From: Triatoma infestans
Taxonomy: Eukaryota; Arthropoda; Insecta; Hemiptera; Reduviidae
NCBI GenBank assembly: GCA_011037195.1
Contig: JAAEAF010014810.1
Span: 1-64,000, forward strand
Direction: 5' to 3'
Length of the DNA stretch: 64,000 nt
Shown here: positions 20,010 through 30,935 of the stretch, piece by piece
How the letters are laid out: every line of letters begins with the position of its first letter
How positions within the stretch are numbered: position 1 is the stretch's first letter
Translations under genes and position numbers: made by a program
The notes under the pieces: model-generated
What the model was told of the DNA's origin: nothing
Databases searched by the model: none
The model's input: only the letters and a program-made list of their open reading frames with translations

Positions 20010-20530
20010 TATTTTTACTTTCTCTTACTGTGAGACTTATTTACTTTCTCTTTCTTTTACTTTAAACTGCGTTAAATGATTCCAGCAGACTATTGTAATT
20101 ATCCCTGACCATTTTTGGACATTGGGCATGCCAGAGTAAATCAGAACCGATGAAAATAAGAAAAGAAAAGAGCAGTGTCGCGATCTTTTGGAAATAGAGT
20201 TTTCATCGGAAATATCAGTTTTCAGTTCCATAAGTACGAAAAAAATGTTATTTGCGTATATATACAATATGTATGTGTTTTGTGAATGGTTGTAAGTGGG
20301 TGAACAAAATATCTCAAAAACAAAAAACGGCAGGTAGCTTAAACTTGATATTTCGTTTAGTTTACTACCACTGTCACATAGGCTTCCATCAATATCCATC
20401 GAGTGGAAATGCGGCTTTACTGAGCGATTTTTTCAGATATTACGATTTTCAATGATTTTTTTTCTTTAAACTTCGTATATTATATACAAACATTAGTGCT
20501 TATCACTTTTATTTAAAAACATAATTAATA
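20010..20530 (+). repeat. Family S repeats
   Basis: TTTACTTTCTCTTACTGTGAG near 20018 marks a 5' end. A second, rearranged copy follows from about 20190 (TTTTCATCGGAAATATCAGT, GAACAAAATATCTCAAAAAC, AACTTGATATTTCGTTTAG, GAGTGGAAATGCGGCTTTAC), ending near TTATCACTTTTATTTAAAAA. Confidence 0.6.
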
Positions 20531-20805
20531 ATAATAACTTTATTGATTTTTTAAATAATTTTTTTACAATAATAATATATTTACATACAATAAAAGCATG
20601 GCGTTCAGCTGTCTGCTTGAATTTACCGCAGATTGTGCTGTATACAACAAAGAAGAGTTACACAATATAAGAACAAAAAAAAGGAAAAAAGAGATTATGT
20701 GAACTCAAATGATTAAAAAACAACTAAACTAAAACAGAACAGAATATAATTTTAACTTTGGCAAGAGAAATTACAAGAAATAATAATAAGAATAATAACT
20801 AAAAA

Positions 20806-21035
20806 GGGGAGGGATTAGCAAAGTGGTTAGTGCGTTGGACTCCCACGCGGAGATCCCGGGTTCGAGTCCAGTGATACCCTTAGATTTTTTCTTCCTAGGA
20901 GCCTCTACAGTTCACTGTTCGGTGATGGACAGTGTTGTCTGTAGCGAGAGAACACTCTCCGGAGGCCGGCAGTGCACTGTGAAGGCTCCGGGCGCTAATG
21001 ACCCTAATGTTGAAGCGCCTTAAATTCAAAAATAA
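20806..21035 (+). mobile_element. tRNA-derived SINE, subfamily A, copy 4
   Basis: Head GGGATTAGCAAAGTGGTTAG, B box GGGTTCGAGTCC, body with GGACAGTGTT and GAACACTCTCC, tail GCGCCTTAAATTCAAA followed by an (AAAT)n run. Confidence 0.85.
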
Positions 21036-21079
21036 ATAAATAAATAAATCCTCTTTGAAATAAGGTGACCAGAAAGAAA

Positions 21080-21570
21080 GAGGTGATGTTACGGAAGGTC
21101 CACGACCCACTGAAATCTCACTTTCCACGCCTGACGAATGTAGGCAACCAGCGATAAACAAGGAATTTCGCCAGATAGAAAGTCTACTATTTCTCGCCTA
21201 TTGAGATTGTGTTTGCCAAAGTGGAGGAGACGAAGCTCTGCCAAAATAGAGCACTCACCGAGAAAGTGAAATAAATCTTCACGAGTGATGTAGGAGCAGT
21301 GAGAATACTTTTCGTTTTCTGGATCCCTTACTAACCATCGCCTGTAATTAAGATATAATAGTTCTCCCCTGGTTTTCAAAAACCAGCCAAGATCTCTCTA
21401 AGTTGAAAATCATCAAATATACGCTCCGTTACATATCCAGAATATATCCGCAATTAGCACCTTATAGAGAAGAAATCTATCAGAAGCGGCGTGACTGACA
21501 CCCTCCTCCAAACGACTAGCCTCAATCTGAGCAGAGAGTTCGGAAAGAAGGATATTCCAGGATGTTATAT
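21080..21570 (-). pseudogene. LINE-D C-terminal fragment, copy 1
   Basis: The minus strand reads SWNILLSELSAQIEASRLEE and further toward 21400, then after stops the open frame 21379-21089. This has TRGELLYLNYRRWLV, CSYITREDLFHFLGECSILA and ELRLLHFG. The C...HFLGEC cluster marks a LINE ORF2 C terminus. The same family occurs at 34255-34966 (VRGELLFLKLL, HFIARCPILREFR). Its sequence is distinct from LINE-A/B/C. Confidence 0.7.
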
Positions 21571-21599
21571 TTGAAATGTTATTGGTGTGTTGCGTTGTC

Positions 21600-22060
21600 G
21601 TGTAGTGGTAGCTTGTGGCGTGAGCGGTTTTGTAAAGGGGGTTTGTGTTTGTATATGTTTAAGAGATAAGTATTAGTAATAATCAAGAGAGCACCACTGT
21701 TTTGAAATAAATTTATTATTCTCTAAAAGAATTTAATCTTTACAATATCACAATAATCTGCTTATAAGTATACTGGATTGATTTAACTTAAACTGCCACT
21801 GATTCTAAGAGAGCGAAAAACAAGTGTTCTGGCTTCAGCGCCTGTTCAGACTGTTCTTGAAGGAATGTCTTCTGATTGTTCGTTCAAATCTTCCCCTGTG
21901 AGAAGAAGGGGTAGACAATGCTATCAAGGTTCATGAACTCTTCCTGTAGCTGTACTTCTTCTACCTGGGTTACTTTCTGCCACAAAGCTCGCATTTTTCT
22001 CATAATTTTCTTCTGTTAAAATAGATATTATAATTTCTTGCATCCATCACACATTGGTGG
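21600..22060. other. Unclassified segment, partly repeated at 45.6 kb
   Basis: GTGTTGCGTTGTCGTGTAG and a GT-rich tract at 21600-21660 are followed by an AT-rich part. 21850-21910 (minus) shares ACCCCTTCTTCTCACAGGGG and its surroundings with 45645-45665 (plus). No coding motif identified. Confidence 0.35.
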
Positions 22061-22119
22061 GGGAAGAAGTGAAGTCGCAGGAGTATTGGCGGGCGGAAGA
22101 AACTAAATGTTTTTTACCA

Positions 22120-22270
22120 GAATAATTTTTTTTTTATTTAATACATTTTCCCAGGAAAAATAATTTTCAGGTGGAAAATAGTTCTGGGTGGAATGTCAAT
22201 GTTAAGCTTTCCTCTAAATTACCATTTTAGTACGAACTATATAATATTGAAATACTATAGAAATTTGATT
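22120..22270 (+). repeat. Family S fragment
   Basis: TTTTCCCAGGAAAAATAATT, GTTCTGGGTGGAATGTCAAT, AAGCTTTCCTCTAAATTACC. This matches the same segment at 48620-48710. Confidence 0.5.
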
Positions 22271-23195
22271 GTTCAAATTATTGGCCTTTATACAATCACT
22301 AATCATTCACTACCTGCTTCTGTTAGTAGGTTGGCACCTTTTTCCCCACTACCTGTATATTATTTTGGTTAAATGACCGAAATTTGAAATTTAATGAATA
22401 TTTGTCATTTTATAAATAATAACTGTATTAAAAGAAAGTCGGGTGAATGTTTTACTGTAGATTTTTTTTTTTAAATATTCAATTCCAAAAATACTGCCAC
22501 TATTATTTTTAATGTTAACATTTTATGTGTGTAATAACATCCTGTGTAGGATTAATATTTTAATATTTGGGAATTTATTTTTTTTTTTAAACTAATTCCT
22601 TTATATATATATATAGATTATTGATCAGATACTATTTTGGTAGACGTTGTGAACCATTACTAATTGGATTATATGAAAAGGGTTTTTATTTAAACAGAGG
22701 GGTTGTTGGGTGTAAAAGGTCATAATATATACTTTAGATTCAAGTGTTAACGTGTTATATTTATATAGCCTTACTCGGAAGTTCTGTTTTTTCAATCTTG
22801 TATTAATGACGATTGGAAAGGGTGTTATTTTTTTTTTTGTATAGGATGAAGGTTTATGTAAATATATGCATCAGCTGTGGAAATTCGTACATTGATCTCG
22901 AAATTATTGGTTAAATAAATTAAATAGCCTTTCTAATTAATTATAATTATCACTGGATTATACCAGTCATATCATAGTTTGACATATGTGCATTATTTAA
23001 ACAAAATTTATATGTTAAAAATCTAAATTTATTTAGTTTAACACAAAAACAATATTCAACAATATGGTTCTTTGCTCCAGAACCTTCGCTTCAACTTCAC
23101 AGCCGACAGCCAATTCCAAATATCTTCTTACTCAGTGGTTGTCCTATAGAAATAAGTAATCTATAGTGAAATTTCTACATAAATAGTCACAATTT
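22271..23195. other. AT-rich sequence, nothing recognised
   Basis: No coding motif or known repeat edge seen. Confidence 0.45.
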
Positions 23196-23199
23196 ATTG

Positions 23200-23470
23200 T
23201 AATTAGAGATATTTTCCATGATAGCCTGCTTCTTTTTTGTGATCATCGATCGGTTTCGGGCGTTCGCCCATCATCAGGATGTTTTTTGCCAAACAGTGTG
23301 ATAACATAGACTTGCACACAGTAAATACAGTTGATATACTCAGGAGATACAGACTGTCAGAGTGGGCGAACGCCCGAAACCGGTCCATGATCACAAAAAG
23401 AAGCATGCTATCATGGAAAATATCTCTGATGCTTTCCAGCAGCTCTGCGGAACCAATAACAACAACAATT
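23200..23470. repeat. F1 foldback, most complete short copy
   Basis: Left arm 23206-23300: GAGATATTTTCCATGATAGC, CTGCTTC, the hammerhead-like motif, AACAGTGTGATAACATAG. Right arm 23355-23425: GTGGGCGAACGCCCGAAACC, GTCCATGATCACAAAAAGAA, ATGGAAAATATCTCTGATGC. The right outer end reads CTCTGCGGAACCAATAACAA. Total about 230 bp. Confidence 0.75.
23244..23281 (-). ncRNA. Hammerhead-ribozyme-like motif (F1), best match
   Basis: The minus strand reads CATC, CTGATGA, T, GGGC-GAAC-GCCC, GAAA, CCGA, TC, GATG. All conserved core residues of a hammerhead are present. CATC/GATG pair directly as stem I and GGGC/GCCC as stem II. Differences from the textbook form are one extra T before stem II and a stem III that is too short to close alone (C opposite A in this copy). 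Penelope-like elements and animal retrozymes carry type I hammerheads with tiny stem III that act as dimers. Confidence 0.5.
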
Positions 23471-23884
23471 GCAATTTATAAATTTTGTTCAAAGTTGGAA
23501 CAATTGCTAAAAGTTTAGTGACGCTTTAATGATTTAGGTGGTGGTGGCTGTAAACATATATTATAATGTCTGAGTAGTTCAAAAGGAAATGAAACGTCGC
23601 ACTTTGAACTCTGTTAAGGCGTGAAACAACCTTTTCGTATTGCAATTTACATAGTTTTACGATGATAAATTTGTAACAAATCTGGAATTTATACAAAGTT
23701 TTAATAGATTAAGTTTTAAAAGATTTTAATATTGGAAGTAAACCTTTGAAGTTAAACTAAACATGACGCACAAAGGAACGTTACTTCTCAGCATCTCCAG
23801 CCTAAATTTTCAACTACTTACTTCGCAAAAATGTTTCAACCAAAAGCGACATATCTATTGTCCATCCATATGTGTGTACACCAA

Positions 23885-24780
23885 GTCCTAGTAAGAGAAA
23901 CTGTTGCCTTGCGAGTCAAATTTTTCGAAATTCCGATTACACTGGAAAAACTTGTTTTGAAGTTCCCTGAAATACGAAAAAACTCATTTTTAGCTATCGA
24001 GTCTGTATGTATGTGTTTTAACAAAATATTTCAAAAATAAAAAAAAAATCCGCAGAAAACTCAAAAATTGATATTCCGTTTAGATACTACCATCGCATCT
24101 AACGATACGAAGTTTTCTAGTAAAATCCATCAGCCGGAAGTGTGATTTTACTGTAAGTTTGATTTCTTTTTCCAGTTTTTCGCGATTTTCCCGAAAATGG
24201 TTCAAACTTTTCTTTTTTTTAAACTTTATATGCTATGTGCTAAATACTTGAATCATTTTCTCGGGAAAATTAATATTTTGGGGGGATTGTGAGGGAACAG
24301 GTCCTCTAAAGTAGTCATTAGAGTCTATAGGCGCCGCCTCAATGAACATCACTTATTTGTTCTAGAGCTGAGCTCGTACAAAGGGTTGCTGTTTACAATT
24401 TTTGTCATACTTAAATTATATTTACAATAAGAATTTAAAAGCTCTTACAGTATAACTGAATTTAATTGATAGATGATTTTTAGCTTTCCTCAAGTATCAT
24501 ATTAGCTTTACCCCTTACATAATATTGATATTCATTAGAAGTATTGATAGAATTCCATGTTTTGAAGAAAGCCAGTTAACCGGAAGTGCACAACTTTATA
24601 GAATAGGATTTCGCGTTTTTTTATTTGTTTTTTTTTTAATTATTTCGAAAACGGCTACAACGATTTTCTTTAAACTTGGAATGCTCGCTACAAGGTCAAA
24701 ACATAAATACGTATATCACTTTTTATTTGAAACATCTTTTCGAAAGAATTGAGGATTTTAAATTTGAACTACACATGAAT
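23885..24780 (+). repeat. Family S repeat, long copy
   Basis: From AAGTCCTAGTAAGAGAAACT through CACTGGAAAAACTTGTTTTG, GATATTCCGTTTAGATACTA, CATCAGCCGGAAGTGTGATT to a second unit at 24575 (AGTTAACCGGAAGTGCACAA) and TTTTTATTTGAAACATCTTT at 24720. Two internal CCGGAAGTG units are visible. Confidence 0.7.
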
Positions 24781-25498
24781 TTTGACAGAGCGCGCTCTAC
24801 ACTAGTCTGCTCAGGCATACAAGTATAAATCCTACCACATTTTTTTTTTGTGGCCAGCGTGTTAATGAAATTATATTAATTGAAGTTAGAGAAAGTTTCT
24901 TCATACCAGATTTTTTTAAAAATTTATGATTAGCGCATATAACAAATCTGTCACCGTTTAAACAATGTAATTAATTTGTTAAATAAATATTAAATTGTTC
25001 ATTTTCTTTAAAAAAAACAAAAAAGAAATATTAGTAGAAAGAAATAATTTTCCCCATAAAGTTATGGGTGAAACGTTTTTATACGATAATTCACTGCAAC
25101 TGGTGTAATACGAGTTGGTCAACATATAAATATATAGATAAAAAAAAAAAAAAAAAAATAAGTGGCCAAGAATACCTTATTATATACATGTAGGAAACAT
25201 TTACTACGTCCAGGAATTCACTGACTGTGAAAAAATCCCGTACAAAACTGTTAAAAGGTTATTCAAGGAATCATAGCAATTCTCCCCAATAATACTTCCA
25301 TAAAAATCCCCACTTCTTCAGGTTATTTCTTTTTATACCTTTTTAAAGAAATAAATCGTTTATTGGGACCATCGAGCGGTTCTTTTGGTCACGTTCATTG
25401 TCATAGTGATCTACTTAAACCGTTTCATACAAAATTTCCCTGATATATATATTATTATACTGATGGGATATTTTTATATACGAGTATAAATTTTGATG
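24781..25498. other. AT-rich sequence, no gene recognised
   Basis: Only homopolymer tracts (poly(A) at 25140-25159) and short shadow frames. Confidence 0.45.
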
Positions 25499-25616
25499 TT
25501 TTATTGCACTCTCTTACTCTGTAGTAAGAAGGGTTAGTATTGCGATCGGGCCAGATTTTGGAAATTTTTTGGAAAAACCGGAAATGCATGTTTTGGGACC
25601 CCGTAATTTTATTATT
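25499..25616 (+). repeat. Family S 5' end, cut by a SINE
   Basis: CACTCTCTTACTCTGTAGTA, then AGTATTGCGATCGGG and CCGGAAATGCATGTTTTGGG. The copy ends where the subfamily B SINE tail begins. Confidence 0.6.
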
Positions 25617-25872
25617 GTCTATGGGGAGGTATCAAGTCCTATGCTATCCAAAGCCCTTCTGGGCCCATATAACTACCCCAAAGTTCGGAGCCTTCTCAGT
25701 GCAATGCCGCCTCTGGACAGTGTTTTCTCGCTACAGACAACACTGTCCATTAGCGGACCGTGAGCTGTAAAGGCTCCTAGGAAGAAAAAAATCTAAGTAC
25801 AGTAGCTGGACTCGAACCCTGATCCTCCGCGTTGCTAGTCCAGCGCGCTACCACTGAGCTAATCCCTTCCTT
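25617..25872 (-). mobile_element. tRNA-derived SINE, subfamily B, copy 2
   Basis: Minus-strand head GGGATTAGCTCAGTGG, B box GGTTCGAGTCC, the same body as subfamily A. The alternative tail reads CTTTGGGGTAGTTATATGGG, AGAAGGGCTTTGGATAGC and ends CCCATAGACAATAAT. Confidence 0.85.
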
Positions 25873-25899
25873 TTGGCATCCTCTAAAATATATATAAGA

Positions 25900-25946
25900 A
25901 AAAAATCTGCTGTGAAACACTCACACGACTTTCTCTCACCCTAATT
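25900..25946 (-). repeat. Family S 3' end fragment
   Basis: AAATCTGCTGTGAAACACTC and ACACGACTTTCTCTC are the complement of the S 3' terminal hairpin and terminal repeat. Confidence 0.55.
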
Positions 25947-26635
25947 ACGTAATACAATTTTATCACAAAAATTTTGCAACGTTTAAAATTTTAATTGGAC
26001 TAGACATAAAACTATTACATTACTTCTAAGACCTGAACGTCCTTATATGGACAAATAAATTTCGATTTATAAATGTGGGCATAAATTTCCACAATACTTT
26101 TATCAGTTAAGTGGATGATACATCTCATGGTCCATTAATTCCCTCTCACCCCCTCCCTTCGCTCTTTAATCGACCATAACTTTTACCCAGTTAACAGATC
26201 GGCAAACAGGATAGAAAAATATTAACCCAAAATTTATTGCCTCCACTACCGGGTTTAAGAAGGATCTATGGAGATTGTGGCCAAAGACATTCATTAGACT
26301 ATGTGGGGGAATAGCTATTGTGATTTCTGTATCATAGTTTCCCTTTTTATCATTGATTTTTGTACAATTTATTTTATATAAATCCATATATTTGTGGTAA
26401 AAAAAATTATTTGTACCATCCTTCATGCATATTATATTTAAAATGATGAATATTAATCCATTTTAGTTTCTAATTTAAGAAGTATTGGCTTCTTGTTTTG
26501 AGAGCCGCTGAGCCACGAATATCTCTCTCTCTCTCTCTTTCTCTCTCATTGTCATGTATTTATATATAAATCGTATATGTTGTATGCATATTTGTTTGTT
26601 TGTATGTATGTATGTATGTATGAATCTAAACACAT
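25947..26635. other. Sequence with microsatellites, no gene
   Basis: (CT)n at about 26522-26548 and (GTAT)n at about 26600-26622. No coding motif seen. Confidence 0.5.
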
Positions 26636-26639
26636 AACT

Positions 26640-26952
26640 TAAACGCCAAAAAGTTGGTAGAAGTTCAAACTTGATATTCTGTTTGGATATCGCCAGATGT
26701 TTTTGGACAAGAAAGTTATGCACAAAATCCTACAACTTGAAGTAGTTCCATTTTACAAAGAGGATTTTTCCAGATTTTTCATATGATTTTTCTTGTAAAC
26801 GGCTCCAGTGGATTTGTATGCATGTTTACTTTCTCTTACTCCTACTGGTAAGAGGATATATTACGATTTTGACCAATTTTTTGAAATTTGAAATTTTCAT
26901 CAATGTTTTGAGATTCTTTATACGAAAAAAAGTGTTATTTGCGAATGATCTT
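26640..26952 (+). repeat. Family S repeats (body piece, then new 5' end)
   Basis: 26640-26825: AGTTCAAACTTGATATTCTG and an ACTTGAAGTAGTTCC unit. 26827-26952: a fresh 5' end TACTTTCTCTTACTCC, GTAAGAGGATATATTACG, up to TTTGCGAATGATCTTT, where a foldback element interrupts it. Confidence 0.6.
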
Positions 26953-27200
26953 TGTTAACTGTAAACGGCAAGAGAGAGAGAACCAAGCCCGACCGAGAGA
27001 AAACGACTATCTCTGGTACTCTCTGACTTAAGCAGGCTAGAGTGGGGAGAACCAATCCCTGTGGATTAGAGTGGGATAGATCTCTCACTGCTTATATACA
27101 GGTTCTCCCCACTCTAGCCTGCTTAAGTCAGAGAGTACCAGAGATAGTCCGTTTTCTCTCGGTCGGGCTTGTGTTCTCTCTCTCTTGCCGTTACATTAAC
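26953..27200. mobile_element. Foldback element with long inverted repeats (about 105 bp arms)
   Basis: The left arm starts GTTAACTGTAAACGGCAAGA and carries CAAGCCCGACCGAGAGAAAA, CTCTGGTACTCTCTGACTTA and AGCAGGCTAGAGTGGGGAGA. The right arm is its inverted copy ending CTTGCCGTTACATTAAC. A loop of about 45 bp separates them. Arms are nearly identical. It sits in a family S copy after GCGAATGATC. No ORF. Parts of the loop and arm resemble family T. Confidence 0.75.
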
Positions 27201-28540
27201 ACACAAATCAGTCAAATTTGAAGTTCAAAGAGAATTTGTCATTTTTTACAAGTATGATAATATTAACAGGATAACAAGAAAGTCATCTGAGTATTTCACA
27301 CTACATTTTTTTGTCACATAGAATTTCTTCACTTTTATTTGAAACATTTTTCTGGGGAAGTTGTTTATAAATGGTTTCTAGAGAAACATGACACATTAAG
27401 TTCTCTCTAAACTGTAACCTCTCCGTTGAGATTAAAGGGATTAATTAGTTGTTAAATTCCGAGCTCATTCAAGAAAGTCGATTCGCCGGAAGTGTGCCAC
27501 TTATCTGATTATTTCAAATCTTTGGCGATTTTCAAGAAAATTACTTCAAATATTTTCTTTAAACTTTGCTTACAGAGCATTTGAACGTTTTTATCGATTA
27601 GAATTATTGTAAAATGGAAATTTCACGAAGGAGTTTTCTTTCCTGTTTTCATTCGAAAAAAACTCAAACAGAATTACTCCAGTTTCTAGAAATGGTGTGA
27701 AACACTCAACCACTTTTTCATACCTCTTTTAATACAATTTTATAGAAAATGACAATTTTTTTTTTTAAACTTCGAAGTTTTCCCATCAGTTTGAACATAA
27801 ATATAGGCTTGATGGGGAGGGGGGGGAAGACAAGTACCTACCCAGCCATGTAGAGAAGTGATTATATTGATGTCCAAAAGTTGCACCAACAACATTGAAC
27901 CAAATCAAATAAAATTTTTAAATTTAATGCCACAAATTTCGCATAAATATTTTAAATTTTTACCTACGAAAAGTTAGTGGAGGCTCAAACTTGGTATTCC
28001 AGAAGATTTTGGATAAAATATGTCCACCAGAAATGCCACTTTACTGAATAACTTTTACAGTTTTTTTGTGATTTTTTTTCTAATCCTTGGCTCCAACGAT
28101 TTTTTTTAAACATGATACGTGTTAACAACACCTACAAAGAGCTAGAACTTTTATTTGAAACATTTCTCCGGGAAAATTCATTTAAGGGCACTTTTGGAGG
28201 AGCGGTGGGGCTAGTGTTCCCTGTAAAGTGCTATTTCAGTTAATTATATAATTAAATCATCTAAATAATATTAATTAGAATTAAATATGCTGCCGAAATC
28301 TCGAGTTTGAAGAAAATCGGATTACCGGAAGTGCGCTTTACTGAAAGTAATTTTTAGTGTTTTGCTATTTTCTATAAAACGGCTCCAACTTGATATACGA
28401 GTATCAACTACACATACAAAAAGCTACATCTTTTATTTGGAACATTTCTCTGGGAAATTTCATTGAAAGGCACTTTTGGGGGAGGGGTAAGTTTATTTGA
28501 ATAGTTTAATAGCAAAAGCTCATTATTCATGATGCAATTC
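27201..28540 (+). repeat. Family S, tandem units
   Basis: An S 3' end (ACAAGAAAGTCATCTGAGTA, TTTCACAC) at about 27268-27302 is followed by several body units: CGATTCGCCGGAAGTGTG (27480), CCACCAGAAATGCCACTTTA (28020), GGATTACCGGAAGTGCGCTT (28318). GGGAAAATTCATTTAAGGGC and GGGCACTTTTGGGGGAGGGG-like blocks recur at 28170 and 28470. Unit spacing is roughly 300 bp. Confidence 0.65.
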
Positions 28541-30550
28541 TATCGGCTTAAGTATACAGTTCGGGATAATAGGAAACATTCTAGTAATAAATATTACTTC
28601 CGGTTCTATGACTTTAAAAAAATGTAACCTTGACATTTGCACCAAAGACATGATTATTGTTTTATAAAAAAAATACTTATTATTTTCGAGGCTATTTCTA
28701 TTAAACAGTAGAAAAATTAATAATTAATTTGCTGTAATTTGCTGTAAAGCTACTTGAATTAAAGTATTTTCATGGAATTTTCGGTAGAAAAAAAAAAACT
28801 GGAAACTTTGACCTTTAATTCTACGAAACTGTTGTTTATTGTTAGTAAAAATGTTTTAAAAAGAATTTACTGCAGTTACAAACACAGTATACAATTATAA
28901 ATTGTTAATCACAATAAATTATGTAATTATTACTGTAATTAAATTCTTTTATTTTGATCAATGCAAAATTATTAATAGTTGTTACTTAATTTAAAATAAC
29001 ATAAAAAAACTATGACTATAAATTTAAATTATAGATTTGTAATATCTGTTTATTATATCAGGAAGTTACCTCCATTTTTTTATAGGCCGTTGATTACTTT
29101 TTATTTTAATTCCAAACAGGTGGATTTATTTAATGTTCTTTAACGAACTTATTTATTTATTTTTTCAAAGTTCTATCCATAAAACTAAGAGACAATAATA
29201 AAATACGTTAATTTATATTCAGTAAGATTTATTGTGGTATAAATTAGTTAAACGTTAAAGTAGATTGCTAAGATTAAAGTACAAAATACAGTTTTCTGTC
29301 TGTCAGTGAACATTATGTAATAAAAGTTATAAATTTATAATACGTTAGTGTGTGACCATGGAAATCAAATGTCTGATTGCTATTTAAGGATAGAAACATA
29401 AACTTTTCATTTATAAACCTCTTTAATTTCAATTTTTCATTATAATAGGAAGTCCTGTTAACCTGTCAAATTTTAGTAATAAAAAAAATCATTACTTACG
29501 ATGTACAAGTGAGACCCATGGACATCACTTAATAGGTGGGAGGAGATCGTGGGGCATAATATGTCGAGAAAGATTATCAGTCGCACATATATTGGAAGGG
29601 CGTCAAGCTCTGCGGGAATATAGAGAACGAGCAGGCTTGTCAAATGACTTATGTGCAACATTAAAAGAGGGTTCTCCATCATATTTAAAGAACATTAATT
29701 TTTATCATAAGATTTAGAATAGTTAGGCTGGGAATTTTGGTTGAAGGGTGAGAAATATCAAGTACTGTCCCCATGAATGAGAAGGTATGAATGTATTTAT
29801 TAGAAAGAAAGTCAGTGCAAGAGTATTTAGGTTAAGCATGAGTGGAAAGTGAATGTATTTATTAGCGAGAAAGTTGGTGTGAATGTCTAGGTTAATATTT
29901 TATCAGGGGGTGTAAGGAATATTTATAAGAATATTTCTATAAAAATACCCTAGCTTCACTTTTTGGGGGGGAAAATAGCCTTCTAATAAATAATAGGTTA
30001 TTTTCACGTATAGTAATAAAGGTAAACTTGGTAATAAAATACTTTATTCATAAATGAATATTTGCAAAATTTCAGTACGTTTTACTCCACCCTACAGGAG
30101 CGAGGTACAAAAGGGATAATACACAGTTGATGTTCCTTCACCCGTCGACAGGTTTCCATAGTTTTTATGTTGGAGAATCAATGCTGATTTTAACTCCATC
30201 GAGCTCCTCCACAGCTTCCTAGAGAAGTTATGATGGATGTTGCGTGAAATTAGCACCATCTCTGATCGTAAAAACTAAAATAATTGTAACGACGCCAATG
30301 ACCATTGAAGTCGATCCCAGACCAGTAAGCCACCCACACTAAATGAATTTCTATAGTTTTGAGGTTATTCTCAAGGAAGCTAGAAGTTTTTGTGATTAAA
30401 GTATTGCAAATAAAGTTTATATTAGTAATAAACATTACATTTATATAATTTATTTATAAATCAAAGCTAGCACGAAGTACAGAGTTTAATGTGCTTTTAT
30501 ATAGAAAAATATGTTCATTTTTTTTTTTTAACTGATTGTATATTGAAGTC
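28541..30550. other. AT-rich sequence, no gene recognised
   Basis: No coding motif, SINE or foldback found over about 2 kb. The short frames at 29473-29682 and 30250-30435 (minus) have no recognisable domain. Confidence 0.45.
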
Positions 30551-30554
30551 CTCT

Positions 30555-30935
30555 GAATGTGTATATATATAAAAAAAAAAAAATCGCGAATGGTGTGAAC
30601 AAAATAATTTCAAAACAAAAAGTTCCCTGGAAGAAGCTCAAATTTAATATTCTGTTTAGGTACCCATCTCATGCTGAAGATTTCATCCAAAAATCCATCA
30701 ATTGGAAGAGACACTTTACTATGTTTGCTTTCACTTACTCTTAGTTTTTTACTTCTCTTCTGTAAAGTAACAATGTTTAAAGAAAATAGTTGGAACGAAA
30801 AACACACATACACACAGACTACTTGCTAAAAACATTTTTTTTCTCACTCAGAGGACCTGAAAACGGATATTTCCGGTGGAAATCAATTTCAAAAATCTCA
30901 ATACTTCCTTCAAAATTATTTTTGAATTAGTACTT
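30555..30935 (+). repeat. Family S, rearranged fragment
   Basis: Body (AAAGTTCCCTGGAAGAAGCT, TCATCCAAAAATCCATCAAT, GGAAGAGACACTTTAC) jumps into a new 5' end at 30727 (CTTTCACTTACTCTTAG). From about 30780 it is inverted (ACACACACAGACTACTTG, CCTGAAAACGGATATTTCCG). Confidence 0.55.

Noticed and set aside
23831..24040. Overlapping frames on both strands at 23831-24040
   Set aside because: Both lie in the 5' segment of a family S copy; the same segment is non-coding in other copies.
28541..30550. Small frames at 29473-29682 and 30250-30435 as genes
   Set aside because: No motif, no splice or codon signal. Composition matches the AT-rich background.
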